From: JAHWKI01 sp035513575
GTDB lineage: Bacteria > Gemmatimonadota > Gemmatimonadetes > Longimicrobiales > RSA9
NCBI GenBank assembly: GCA_035513575.1
Contig: DATKBW010000187.1
Coordinates: 1 to 13,622 of the forward strand
Direction of reading: 5' to 3'
DNA: 13,622 nucleotides
Below, piece after piece: positions 5,864 to 12,851 of the stretch. Under the pieces are notes generated by a model. It ran no database searches. It had not been told where the DNA came from and was given only the letters and a program-made list of their open reading frames with translations. How positions within the stretch are numbered: the first letter of the stretch is position 1; every line of letters starts with the position of its first letter. The translations under genes were made by a program, and so were the position numbers.

Positions 5864-6436
5864 ATGTCGAGCGAGCCGATCGAGCCGACCGCCGCCCCCG
5901 CCTGGATCCGGACCATCCCCGCCTCCGAGGCGGACGGCACCCTCGCCGAGGCGTATGCGGCCATCGCCGGCCGCTCCGGCTCGGTGGCGAATATCCTGGC
6001 CTCGCAGTCGCTCCACCCGGAAGGCATGCGGGACCATTACGCGCTCTACCGGACGCTGATGTTCGGTCGCGGCGCCCTGTCGCGGGCCGACCGCGAGTCC
6101 ATCGCCGTCACGGTGTCGGCGGCCAACGGGTGCCGCTACTGAATCGACCATCACGGGGCGGCGCTCCGTCTGATCACGCGCGACGAGGAGCTGGTTCGCG
6201 CCCTCGCCGGTGACTGGCGTGCGGCGGATCTCGAGCCGCGGCTGCGCGAGGTCCTCGGCTTCGCGGAGAAGCTGACCGTCGAGCCGCGGGCCGTGCGCGA
6301 GGATGACCTCGCGCCGCTCCGCGCCGCGGGGCTGGACGACCGGGGGATCCTGGAGGTGGTCGAGGTGACCGCCTATTTCAACTTCGTGAATCGGCTCGCG
6401 GACGGCCTCGGCGTCTCTCTCGAGGGGCCCGGATAG
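5864..6436 (+). CDS. Probable selenoprotein: AhpD-like peroxidase-related protein with CxxU motif
   Basis: Carboxymuconolactone-decarboxylase/AhpD-fold protein of the 'peroxidase-related enzyme' type, 190 residues when TGA at 6140-6142 is read as selenocysteine (residue 93). Before the TGA the family sequence is intact (LMFGRGALSRADRESIAV, then SAANGCRY). After it the same frame continues for 98 codons with IDHHGAALRLITRDEELV, a tryptophan-containing DWRAADL segment, and TAYFNFVNRLADGLGV before TAG. In relatives the motif is CxxC followed by two residues and a histidine; here its second cysteine, thought to be the peroxide-attacking one in AhpD, is the TGA. No other stop or frameshift interrupts it. 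The ATG at 5864 has AGGAGG six bases upstream; ATG 5858 touches that site. A plain nonsense mutation remains possible because pseudogenes lie nearby. Confidence 0.8.
6140..6174 (+). promoter_or_regulatory. Selenocysteine UGA with downstream bacterial-SECIS-like hairpin
   Basis: The UGA is 6140-6142. ACGGGGC (6153-6159) pairs with GCUCCGU (6163-6169), seven pairs including one G-U, closing the three-base loop GGC (6160-6162). Three more pairs (6150-6152 with 6172-6174) lie below a two-base bulge. The loop begins 17 bases after the UGA and has G at its first two positions; both features fit the published bacterial SECIS model (short distance, small apical loop with early G). Hairpins are common in GC-rich DNA, so this is supportive rather than decisive. 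Confidence 0.65.
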
Positions 6437-6441
6437 CGGCC

Positions 6442-6467
6442 GGAACCGATCGCGACCCACTTCGGTT
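6442..6467 (+). promoter_or_regulatory. Putative ECF-sigma promoter after the peroxidase gene
   Basis: GGAAC (6442-6446), 18 bases, GTT (6465-6467), starting 5 bases after the peroxidase stop. It would drive the DsrE remnant and the P460 lipoprotein gene. The spacing is identical to that of the two sites in the divergent control region at 3224-3348. Confidence 0.55.
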
Positions 6468-6481
6468 GGCTGGGGTGAAGG

Positions 6482-6656
6482 AACGGGGACACCTCAGCAG
6501 CGGAGCGCATCAAGTGGCACGTGTGAGTTCTGCGTGAACGCCTTCGGCGTGAAGGACGGGGTCCGGGAGGCGGACGTCGGCCTGTTGAGCGAGTTCGAGG
6601 GCCATCCGAGCCTTCGCAGGCGCGTGGCGGACGGCTACGACGTCATCACGTTTTGA
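6482..6656 (+). pseudogene. Remnant of a DsrE-family protein (C-terminal part, frameshifted)
   Basis: The frame ending at TGA 6654-6656 encodes a convincing DsrE-family C-terminus: a CEFC pair (codons at 6522 and 6531), CVNAFGVKDGVREADV, LLSEFEGHPSLRRR and a final GYDVITF. It has no start codon or ribosome site. Just upstream, a different frame reads ERIKWHV and ends at TGA 6524, consistent with one frameshift at about 6520. The N-terminal half of the expected protein of roughly 110 residues has no room, since the peroxidase gene ends at 6436. DsrE-family proteins take part in sulfur transfer or redox. Inference: a broken gene left between the ECF-type promoter and the P460 gene. Confidence 0.65.
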
Positions 6657-6711
6657 GGGACCCCGGCGGCGGGACGTTTTCCCGAAATCCACCCGATCCA
6701 CGGAGGGAATG

Positions 6712-7263
6712 ATGCGGAGGATGGCGATTGCGACGGGAACACTGCTGGTCGCGGGAACCATGGCGGCCGGCTGCGCGGAGTCGGAGCAGCAGGTGGAGGA
6801 AGACGCGCCGGCGGTCGCGCCCGCGCAGACCACTGAATCGGCCCCGGCCTCCCCGCCGGATACCACGGCCGAAGCCCTGTGGGCACACCTCGAGGAGGAG
6901 GATTACCGTGAGAGCTGGAGCCTGTGGCCGGGGACGGACCGGCTCTACGAGGGCACCGAGCCGCATGGCATGCTGCTGACGACGTACGCGAACGAGATCG
7001 CCCTGGAGGCCCTGCGGGCGGGCGCGGTGGAGGACCTGCCGCCGGGGTCGATCATCGTGAAGGAGAACTACATGCCGGACAGCACGTTCGACGCCGCAAC
7101 GGTCATGTTCAAGGTCGACGCCTACAACACGGAGCACCAGGACTGGCTGTTCGCGAAGTACAACGCGGAGGGCACCCCCGACGCGTTCGGGCGCGCGCCC
7201 ATGTGCCAGGCGTGCCACCAGCAGGCGCCGAGCGGCTACGTCTACACCGAAGTCCCCCGCTGA
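6712..7263 (+). CDS. P460-type c-haem lipoprotein
   Basis: Predicted exported lipoprotein of 183 residues. A signal with lipobox AAGC (Cys21) and an acidic, Ala/Pro-rich linker (to about residue 50) precede the conserved domain. That domain resembles the cytochrome P460 family: WSLWPGTDRLYEGTEPHG, the LPPGSIIVKENY segment, VMFKVDAYN with DWLFAKY, and a terminal haem site CQACH (Cys165, Cys168, His169). P460 relatives oxidise hydroxylamine or bind NO; many uncharacterised members share only the fold and haem site, so no substrate is claimed. The lysine in KENY or KVDAY is a candidate for the extra haem cross-link. ATG 6712 lies five bases after GGAGG; ATG 6709 is too close. It lies downstream of the GGAAC-N18-GTT site at 6442. 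Confidence 0.8.
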   Translation: MRRMAIATGTLLVAGTMAAGCAESEQQVEEDAPAVAPAQTTESAPASPPDTTAEALWAHLEEEDYRESWSLWPGTDRLYEGTEPHGMLLTTYANEIALEALRAGAVEDLPPGSIIVKENYMPDSTFDAATVMFKVDAYNTEHQDWLFAKYNAEGTPDAFGRAPMCQACHQQAPSGYVYTEVPR

Positions 7264-7272
7264 GGAGATGAG

Positions 7273-7287
7273 GCGCGTGTGACGCGC
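7273..7287. other. Short GC hairpin after the P460 gene
   Basis: GCGCGT (7273-7278) and ACGCGC (7282-7287) pair around the loop GTG. It lies 10 bases after the P460 stop in the 74-base gap before the hydrolase gene. There is no T-tract; a weak terminator or chance structure. Confidence 0.2.
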
Positions 7288-7337
7288 GCCGCGCGCCGCG
7301 CCCTCCGACACGGCGCGACCTTCGACGAGGATAGCGA

Positions 7338-8582
7338 ATGAGGAACCAGAAGATCAGCTTCCCGGGGGCCCGTGGCGATCGGCTCAGCGCACGCCTGAGT
7401 CTGCCGCCGGACGGCGACGTGGTCGCGTGCGCGCTCTTAGCCCACTGCTTCACCTGCTCGAAGGACCTGAAGCCGGTCGTCAACATCAGCCGCGCGCTGA
7501 CGCAGCAGAGGATCGCCGTGCTCCGCTTCGATTTCACCGGCCTGGGCGAGAGCGAGGGCGATTTCGCCGACACCACGTTCACCTCGAACATCGCGGATCT
7601 CGTGGCGGCGGCGCGGTTCATGGAGCGGGAGCTCAGCGCGCCGGCCCTCCTGGTGGGGCACTCCCTGGGCGGCACCGCGGTGCTCAAGGCGGCCGGGGCT
7701 CTGGACTCGGTGCGCGCCGTCGCCACGATCGGCGCACCCTTCGAGCCGGGGCACGTGAAGCACCTGTTCGCCGACTCGCTCGAGGATATCGAGCAGCAGG
7801 GGCAGGCGGACGTGGTGCTGGCCGGGCGCCGGTTCACGGTGAGTCGCGATTTCGTCCGCGACATCGCGGGCCACCGGATGCAGGAGGCGATCGCCGGGCT
7901 GCGACGTCCGCTCCTGATCTTCCACTCACCCGTGGACGCCACGGTCGGGATCGACAATGCCGCGGAGATCTACGCGGCGGCGCGACACCCCAAGAGCTTC
8001 GTCTCCCTCGATGACGCCGATCACCTCCTTCTGGAGGACCGCGACTCCCTCTACGTGGGCGCCGTGCTGGCCGCCTGGGCCCGACGCTATCTGGATGAGC
8101 CGCCCCAGCCGGAGACCGTGGAGGAGCTCCGCCAGGACAGCCGCGTCTCCGCCCGCACCGCCGCCGGCGCCTTCCGAACGGACATCCTGGCGCGGGGCCA
8201 CCCGCTGCTCGCGGACGAACCGATGGCGGTTGGGGGCGAGGATCTCGGCCCCACGCCGTACGACCTCCTCGCCGCCGCGCTGGGCGCCTGCACCACCATG
8301 ACGCTGCGGATGTATGCCGATCGCAAGGAGTGGCCGCTCGAGGAGGCGGTCGTGCGGCTGAAGCACTCGAAGGTCCACGCCGAGGACGAGGAGCGCTGCG
8401 AGAGCGGCGATGCCCGCCTGGACCGCCTGGAGCGCGAACTCACGCTGATCGGGCCGCTCGACGCGGAACAGCGGGCGAGGCTGCTGGAAATAGCCGACCG
8501 CTGTCCCGTACACCGCACGCTCAGCGCGGGCGTGCGGATCGCGACCGCCCTGACGGCGGAGTCCGGAGCGGCGATCGGTTGA
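7338..8582 (+). CDS. Alpha/beta hydrolase-OsmC family fusion protein
   Basis: Two-domain cytoplasmic protein of 414 residues. Residues 1-255 form an alpha/beta hydrolase with nucleophile elbow GHSLGG (Ser109) and probable triad partners Asp200 (HSPVD) and His229 (DADHLLLED). Residues 265-414 form an OsmC/Ohr-type domain with the redox cysteines Cys318 (LGACTTMTLRMYADR) and Cys389 (ADRCPVHRTL). OsmC-family proteins reduce organic hydroperoxides with thiols. This fusion is a known architecture, in which the hydrolase half has no settled substrate. GAGG seven bases before the ATG supports the start. It follows the redox genes and precedes the pentose-phosphate operon. Inference: organic peroxide or lipid-peroxide defence. 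Confidence 0.93.
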   Translation: MRNQKISFPGARGDRLSARLSLPPDGDVVACALLAHCFTCSKDLKPVVNISRALTQQRIAVLRFDFTGLGESEGDFADTTFTSNIADLVAAARFMERELSAPALLVGHSLGGTAVLKAAGALDSVRAVATIGAPFEPGHVKHLFADSLEDIEQQGQADVVLAGRRFTVSRDFVRDIAGHRMQEAIAGLRRPLLIFHSPVDATVGIDNAAEIYAAARHPKSFVSLDDADHLLLEDRDSLYVGAVLAAWARRYLDEPPQPETVEELRQDSRVSARTAAGAFRTDILARGHPLLADEPMAVGGEDLGPTPYDLLAAALGACTTMTLRMYADRKEWPLEEAVVRLKHSKVHAEDEERCESGDARLDRLERELTLIGPLDAEQRARLLEIADRCPVHRTLSAGVRIATALTAESGAAIG

Positions 8583-8892
8583 CTCTCGCTGGCCGGTCCC
8601 GATTATGATGGCATCAAAAGATTCGTCGAGGCGGCCAAGGACGCCGCGCGGGAGGCGCTCGACGCGGGGGTACGAGCCGTCGACCCGCGACCTCGGACGA
8701 GCTGCTCCCGACGCTCGAACCGGGCGACTACCTCGCCATCCAGGCCTACGTGGACCCCTGAGGCCGAGATCGTACAGGAGCTCGAACGGACCCGGACCGT
8801 CCTGCGCGGCGGGAGACCTCCAGGCGCTGATGGACCGCGGCCGACGGGCTGGCCGGGTCCGGATCGAAGACCTCAGAAAGGCACAGACATGA
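8583..8892 (+). pseudogene. Remnant of a transaldolase/glucose-6-phosphate isomerase fusion gene
   Basis: This stretch holds pieces of the C-terminal isomerase half of a Tal-Pgi fusion in shifting frames. Frame of 8583: LAGPDYDGIKRFVEAAKDA and, later, EAEIVQELERTRTVLR. Frame of 8693: SDELLPTLEPGDYLAIQAY then VDP and a stop at 8758. Frame of 8892: GDLQALMDRGRRAGRVRIED to the original stop, which overlaps the gnd start as ATGA. The transaldolase half and most of the isomerase, including the region between TVLR and GDLQ, are missing, and at least two frameshifts are present. No functional product is possible. The recognition is from remembered family sequence; a protein search with the three pieces would confirm it. 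Confidence 0.65.
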
Positions 8893-9764
8893 AGATCGCG
8901 ATGGTTGGACTCGGCAAGATGGGCGCGAACATGACAGAGCGGCTGCGGCGGGCCGGCCAGGAGGTCGTCGGCTATGACCGTGACCCCGAAAAGGCGGACG
9001 TCGGTTCGCTGCGGGAGGCGGTCGAGGCCCTGAGCGGAGAGCCCCGGCGGGTCGTGTGGGTGATGGTGCCGGCGGGAGGGCCCACCGACGCGACCGTCAG
9101 AGAGCTCGCGGAGTTGCTTTCCGAGGGAGACCTGGTCGTTGACGGCGGCAACTCGAACTTCCGGGACACCTCGCGCCACGCCGGGCTGCTCGGAGAACGC
9201 GGTGTGGCCTTCGTCGACGCGGGCGTGTCCGGCGGGGTGTGGGGGCTCGAGGAGGGGTACTGCATCATGGCGGGGGGCAGCGACGAGGACATCGACCACC
9301 TCCGGCCGATCTTCGATGCGCTCGTCACCGACAACGGGTTCGCCCACGTCGGACCCGTCGGCACCGGGCACTTCGTCAAGATGGTCCACAACGGCGTGGA
9401 GTACGCCCTGATGCAGGCGTACGCCGAGGGCTACGAGCTGCTGACCACCGTGGATCTCGACATCGACGTGCCGGCCTCGCTGGAGGTCTGGCGTCACGGC
9501 AGCGTCGTGCGGTCGTGGCTGCTCGATCTGCTGGCCGACGCCCTGGCCAGGGATCCCGGCCTGGCCTCGGTTCGGGGCTACGCCGACGACTCCGGCGAGG
9601 GACGGTGGACCGTCGAGGAGGCGATCGCCAACGCCGTCCCGGTGCCGGCGATCAGCGCGGCGCTGTACGCGCGGTTCGCGTCCCAGCAGGACGACTCGCC
9701 CGCCATGAAGGCGATCGCGACGCTGCGCAACCAGTTCGGCGGCCACGAAGTGCTCTCGCCATGA
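8889..9764 (+). CDS. gnd: 6-phosphogluconate dehydrogenase (decarboxylating), short form
   Basis: Oxidises and decarboxylates 6-phosphogluconate to ribulose 5-phosphate, yielding NAD(P)H. It has 291 residues, the length of the short GndA-like class rather than the enzyme of about 470 residues. The nucleotide-binding motif GLGKMG (7-12) and the substrate segments VVDGGNSNFRD (83-93) and VDAGVSGGVWGLEEGYCIMAGG are present, with the catalytic Lys164 in GHFVKMVHNGVEYALMQ. The segment after the first strand has an Asp (GYDRDPEK), often seen in NAD-preferring forms, so cofactor choice is open. GAAAGG lies upstream of the ATG. The gene overlaps the isomerase remnant upstream and zwf downstream by ATGA. 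Confidence 0.95.
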   Translation: MKIAMVGLGKMGANMTERLRRAGQEVVGYDRDPEKADVGSLREAVEALSGEPRRVVWVMVPAGGPTDATVRELAELLSEGDLVVDGGNSNFRDTSRHAGLLGERGVAFVDAGVSGGVWGLEEGYCIMAGGSDEDIDHLRPIFDALVTDNGFAHVGPVGTGHFVKMVHNGVEYALMQAYAEGYELLTTVDLDIDVPASLEVWRHGSVVRSWLLDLLADALARDPGLASVRGYADDSGEGRWTVEEAIANAVPVPAISAALYARFASQQDDSPAMKAIATLRNQFGGHEVLSP

Positions 9765-11161
9765 GCGACCGGAGCGACGCGCTCGTGTTGTTCGGCGCTA
9801 CCGGCGACCTCGCCAGGAAGAAGCTGTTCCCGGCGCTGTACGACCTCGCACAAAACGATGCGCTGCCGGCAGTGGTGGTCGGTGTCTCGCGTTCGGAGTG
9901 GTCGGACGACGATCTCGTCGAGTACGCCCGCGCCTCCATCGAGGACCACGCCGCTCGCTCGGATCCCGCCGCGTTCGAGCGGCTCGCCGGCGCGTTGACC
10001 CACGTGGCCGGGGACTACCGCCAGGCCGATACCTACGCGCGGCTGGCATCTGCGCTCGGTTCGTGCGAGCGACCCCTGCTGTATCTGGCCATCCCGCCGA
10101 GTCTGTTCGAGACCGTGGTTCAGGGGCTTGCCGAGGCCGGCCTCAACCAACGCGGTCGGGTCGTGCTCGAGAAGCCGTTCGGCCGCGACCTGGACTCGGC
10201 GCGAGAGCTCAACCGGTGTGTGCTGGACGCCTTCCCCGAGGAGGCGGCCTTCCGGATCGACCACTTCCTCGGGAAGGAGCAGGTGCTCGACCTCCTCGTG
10301 TTCCGCTTCGCCAACCTCCTGCTCGAGCCGGCCTGGAACCGCCATTACGTGGACAGCGTGCAGATCACGATGGCCGAGGACTTCGGGGTCGAAGGTCGCG
10401 GCGCGTTCTACGAGGAGGTCGGGGCGCTCCGGGACGTGGTCCAGAACCACCTGCTCCAGATCGTGGCGCTGGTGGCCATGGACGCGCCCGTGGACGCCAG
10501 CGCGAAATCGCTGCGCAACGAGAAGGTCAAGGTCCTCTCGGCCATGCCGCCCCTCGACCCGGCCGCGATCGTGAGGGGCCAGTACGACGGCTACCGTGAC
10601 GAGGACGGGGTCGCTTCCGGATCGGATGTCGAGACCTTCGTGGCGTTGCGGGCCGAGATCGACTCGTGGCGCTGGGCCGGCGTGCCGTTCTACATCCGGG
10701 CCGGCAAGCGGCTGGCGACGACCGCCACCGAGGTCCTGGTGGAGTTCAAGCAGCCGCCCCGGCTGTTCTTCGCCCGGTCCGACACCGACCTCCCCCATCC
10801 GAACCACCTTCTCTTCCGGCTCAAGCCGGGCGAGCGGGTATCGGTGTCGGTGCAGATCAAGCGGCCGGGCGAAGAGCTGCACAGCCGGCCTGTGGACCTG
10901 GTCTACGACTACGATGAGCGGAGAGAGGGCCGCCGGGAAGAGGCGTACGCGCGGCTGCTCGACAGCGCGCTCGACGGCGACCAGCGGCTGTTCGCCCGCG
11001 CCGACGGCGTCGAGGAAGCCTGGCGCATCGTCGCGCCCGCACTGGACAGCCGCCCTCCGGTCATCGTCTATCCGTCCGGATCGTGGGGCCCCACGGAGGC
11101 CGACGACCTGATCGCCCGGCACGGCGGGTGGCACTGCCCGGAGATCACTACCGATGGTTAA
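9761..11161 (+). CDS. zwf: Glucose-6-phosphate 1-dehydrogenase
   Basis: Converts glucose 6-phosphate to 6-phosphogluconolactone and makes NADPH, the first step of the oxidative pentose-phosphate path. With the start at ATG 9761 it has 466 residues, a normal length. The coenzyme motif FGATGDLARKKLFPALYDL (11-29), the LEKPFGRDL segment (Lys138 region) and the active-site signature RIDHFLGKEQV (165-175, usually RIDHYLGKE) are intact. The longer open frame upstream is an out-of-frame shadow of gnd; the ATGA overlap with gnd fixes the start. The last 8 bases overlap the glucokinase gene. Confidence 0.96.
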   Translation: MSDRSDALVLFGATGDLARKKLFPALYDLAQNDALPAVVVGVSRSEWSDDDLVEYARASIEDHAARSDPAAFERLAGALTHVAGDYRQADTYARLASALGSCERPLLYLAIPPSLFETVVQGLAEAGLNQRGRVVLEKPFGRDLDSARELNRCVLDAFPEEAAFRIDHFLGKEQVLDLLVFRFANLLLEPAWNRHYVDSVQITMAEDFGVEGRGAFYEEVGALRDVVQNHLLQIVALVAMDAPVDASAKSLRNEKVKVLSAMPPLDPAAIVRGQYDGYRDEDGVASGSDVETFVALRAEIDSWRWAGVPFYIRAGKRLATTATEVLVEFKQPPRLFFARSDTDLPHPNHLLFRLKPGERVSVSVQIKRPGEELHSRPVDLVYDYDERREGRREEAYARLLDSALDGDQRLFARADGVEEAWRIVAPALDSRPPVIVYPSGSWGPTEADDLIARHGGWHCPEITTDG

Positions 11162-12059
11162 GCCACCCCTCACGCTGGCGGTGGACCTCGGCGGGACCCG
11201 GATGCGCGCTGGCCTCGTCCGCGACGGCGGGGAGCTGGTCGTCCGGCGCGCCGAGGCGACGCCGCGCGGCGCCGCCTGCCCCGATGCGCTCATGGCGCTG
11301 GTGGGAGACATCCTGGCTGACGAACGGGTGGACCGCGCCGTCATCGGCGTCCCGGGGCGCGTCGACCACCGCGCGGGCCGCCTCGAGTACGCCCCGAACC
11401 TGCCGCCTCACTGGCCGGAGTCCCTCGACGAGGAGAGCCTCTCGGGGCGCCTGGGCCTCCCGATTTCACTCGCCAATGACGCGGACCTCGCGGCGGTCGG
11501 CGAAGCCTACTTCGGCGCCGCCCGCGGTCACACCGACGTCGTCTATCTCACCATCTCGACCGGCATCGGCGCGGGCGTGGTGCTCGACAGGCGGCTCGTC
11601 ACCGGGACCCGGTCCTGGGCCGAGGTCGGCCACACCGTCCTCGAGCACGCCGCGGGCCTGCGCGGTGAGCCCGCGAGCTTCGAAGACCTCGGATCGGGGA
11701 CAGCGCTGGCGCAGCGCGCCGCCCGGGCCGGCCTCCCCCCGGATGGCGCCCGCATCGTCGCCCTGGTCCACGACGGCGATCCCGAAGCGATCCGGGTCTG
11801 GGACGACCTGGTGTCAGTGATCTGCACGGGCGTCATCAACCTCGCCCACCTGTTCACCCCCTCCGCCATCGTCCTCGGCGGCGGTGTCGGCCGCAACGGC
11901 GACCTGCTGATCGCGCCGGTCCGTGAGGCACTCGAGCTTCGGGGCCCGCGTGGCCTGCCGACCCCGATCGAGGTCCTCGTGGCCGAGCTCGGCGACGACG
12001 CTGCCCTCGTGGGCGCGGCCGGCTGGCTGCGTGCGCGAGAGGCGCCGTGCCATGGTTGA
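11154..12059 (+). CDS. ROK-family glucokinase lacking the zinc cysteine motif
   Basis: ATP-dependent sugar kinase, most likely glucokinase, feeding glucose 6-phosphate to zwf. It has 301 residues. Phosphate motif LAVDLGGTRMRAGLV, PGRVDHRAGRLEYAPNLP, catalytic Asp in LANDADLAAVGEAYFGAARG, TISTGIGAGVV, then EVGHTVLE (the ROK ExGH motif) and VLGGGVGRNGDLL. In ROK kinases ExGH is followed by a CxCGxxGCxE zinc site; here that stretch is HAAGLRGEPASFEDLGSG with no cysteine, so zinc binding as usually described is impossible. It is otherwise complete. It overlaps zwf by 8 bases and the phosphatase remnant by 8. Sugar specificity is inferred from its neighbours. Confidence 0.88.
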   Translation: MVKPPLTLAVDLGGTRMRAGLVRDGGELVVRRAEATPRGAACPDALMALVGDILADERVDRAVIGVPGRVDHRAGRLEYAPNLPPHWPESLDEESLSGRLGLPISLANDADLAAVGEAYFGAARGHTDVVYLTISTGIGAGVVLDRRLVTGTRSWAEVGHTVLEHAAGLRGEPASFEDLGSGTALAQRAARAGLPPDGARIVALVHDGDPEAIRVWDDLVSVICTGVINLAHLFTPSAIVLGGGVGRNGDLLIAPVREALELRGPRGLPTPIEVLVAELGDDAALVGAAGWLRAREAPCHG

Positions 12060-12144
12060 CGACCGCGAGCACCCGGACCAGCGGATCGTGCTCGTGCGCC
12101 ACGCCCAGACGGCGTGGAAGGGCCACTTCGGGGGCATGACGTGA
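12052..12144 (+). pseudogene. Thirty-residue remnant of a histidine phosphatase (phosphoglycerate mutase-like)
   Basis: The reading frame begins MVDDREHPDQRIVLVRHAQT, the N-terminal strand and catalytic RHG-type motif (here RHA) of the histidine phosphatase superfamily, and then ends after AWKGHFGGMT. The family is about 200 residues long, so nearly everything after the first motif is deleted. Both junctions survive: the ATG is nested in the end of the glucokinase gene, and the stop overlaps the GTG of pgl (GTGA). It may still be translated as a coupling peptide. Confidence 0.7.
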
Positions 12145-12851
12145 GGATCGAGGCCGTCGCCGGGGGCGGGATCGCGGAACGGGGTGCCGCGCACATCGCG
12201 GCCGTGCTGCGCTCCTCGGTCGCGGCGCGCGGCCGTGTCACCGTGGCCTTCAGCGGTGGCTCCACCGCGGGGCCGCTCCTCCAGGCGCTGGCCGACGCCG
12301 ACGTTCCGTGGTCCGCGGTCCATGTGCTGCAGGTCGACGAGCGGGTCGCCCCCGAGGGCCACCCGGACCGGAACCTGACCACGCTCCGGCGGCGCTTCAT
12401 CGACTGCGTCCCGCTACCCCCCGACCAGCTTCACGCCATGCCGGTCGACGCCAGCGACCTCGATGCGGCCGCGGACCGGTACGCCGGGACACTTCAGGAC
12501 CTCGCCGGGCGCCCGCCGCGCCTGGACTTCATCCATCTGGGGCTCGGCACGGACGGACACACCGCTTCGCTCCTGCCCGGCAGCCCGCTGCTTTCGACGG
12601 GCGCACCCGTCGGCGTGACGGCCGCGTACCGGGGTCGGCGCCGCATGACCCTCACCCTCCCGGTGCTGTCGGACGCCCGCCACGTGCTCTGGTTCGTCCG
12701 CGGCGCCGACAAGGCGGCCATGGTGCGGCGCCTCGTCGACGGTGACCCGACCATCCCGGCAGGCAAGGTCGAACCGTCGCGGGCCCTGCTGCTGCTGGAT
12801 CCGCCGGCCGCGACCGCACTCCCCTCTCAGGTATCAGGAGAAGCCCCATGA
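12141..12851 (+). CDS. pgl: 6-phosphogluconolactonase
   Basis: Hydrolyses 6-phosphogluconolactone to 6-phosphogluconate, linking Zwf to Gnd. It has 236 residues from GTG 12141. Family signatures: the phosphate-binding FSGGSTAGPLL (about 37-47), LQVDERVAPEGHPDRN with the expected Asp-Glu-Arg, and LGLGTDGHTASLLPGSPLL (about 133-151). The longer in-frame start at 12114 lies inside the phosphatase remnant; GTG 12141 forms a GTGA overlap with that remnant's stop, matching the other junctions in the operon. Its stop overlaps the transketolase remnant start as ATGA. Complete and apparently functional. Confidence 0.94.
   Translation: MRIEAVAGGGIAERGAAHIAAVLRSSVAARGRVTVAFSGGSTAGPLLQALADADVPWSAVHVLQVDERVAPEGHPDRNLTTLRRRFIDCVPLPPDQLHAMPVDASDLDAAADRYAGTLQDLAGRPPRLDFIHLGLGTDGHTASLLPGSPLLSTGAPVGVTAAYRGRRRMTLTLPVLSDARHVLWFVRGADKAAMVRRLVDGDPTIPAGKVEPSRALLLLDPPAATALPSQVSGEAP

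Noticed and set aside
6140..6142. TGA read as sense because of an alternative genetic code
   Set aside because: Many genes here (merA, the sigma factor, gnd, pgl and others) end with TGA at the expected family length, so TGA is a normal stop in this genome.
6524..6526. A second selenocysteine TGA in the DsrE remnant
   Set aside because: The family-matching sequence after it is in another frame, so the break is a frameshift, not a recoded stop.
8605..8892. Open frame of 95 codons as an independent small gene
   Set aside because: Only its last 20 or so codons resemble a real protein (the C-terminus of the Tal-Pgi fusion); the rest is a shifted frame of the same remnant.
7926..11344. Two long minus-strand frames (606 and 588 codons) opposite the hydrolase, gnd and zwf
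   Set aside because: Mirror frames of conserved plus-strand genes; no family motif seen.
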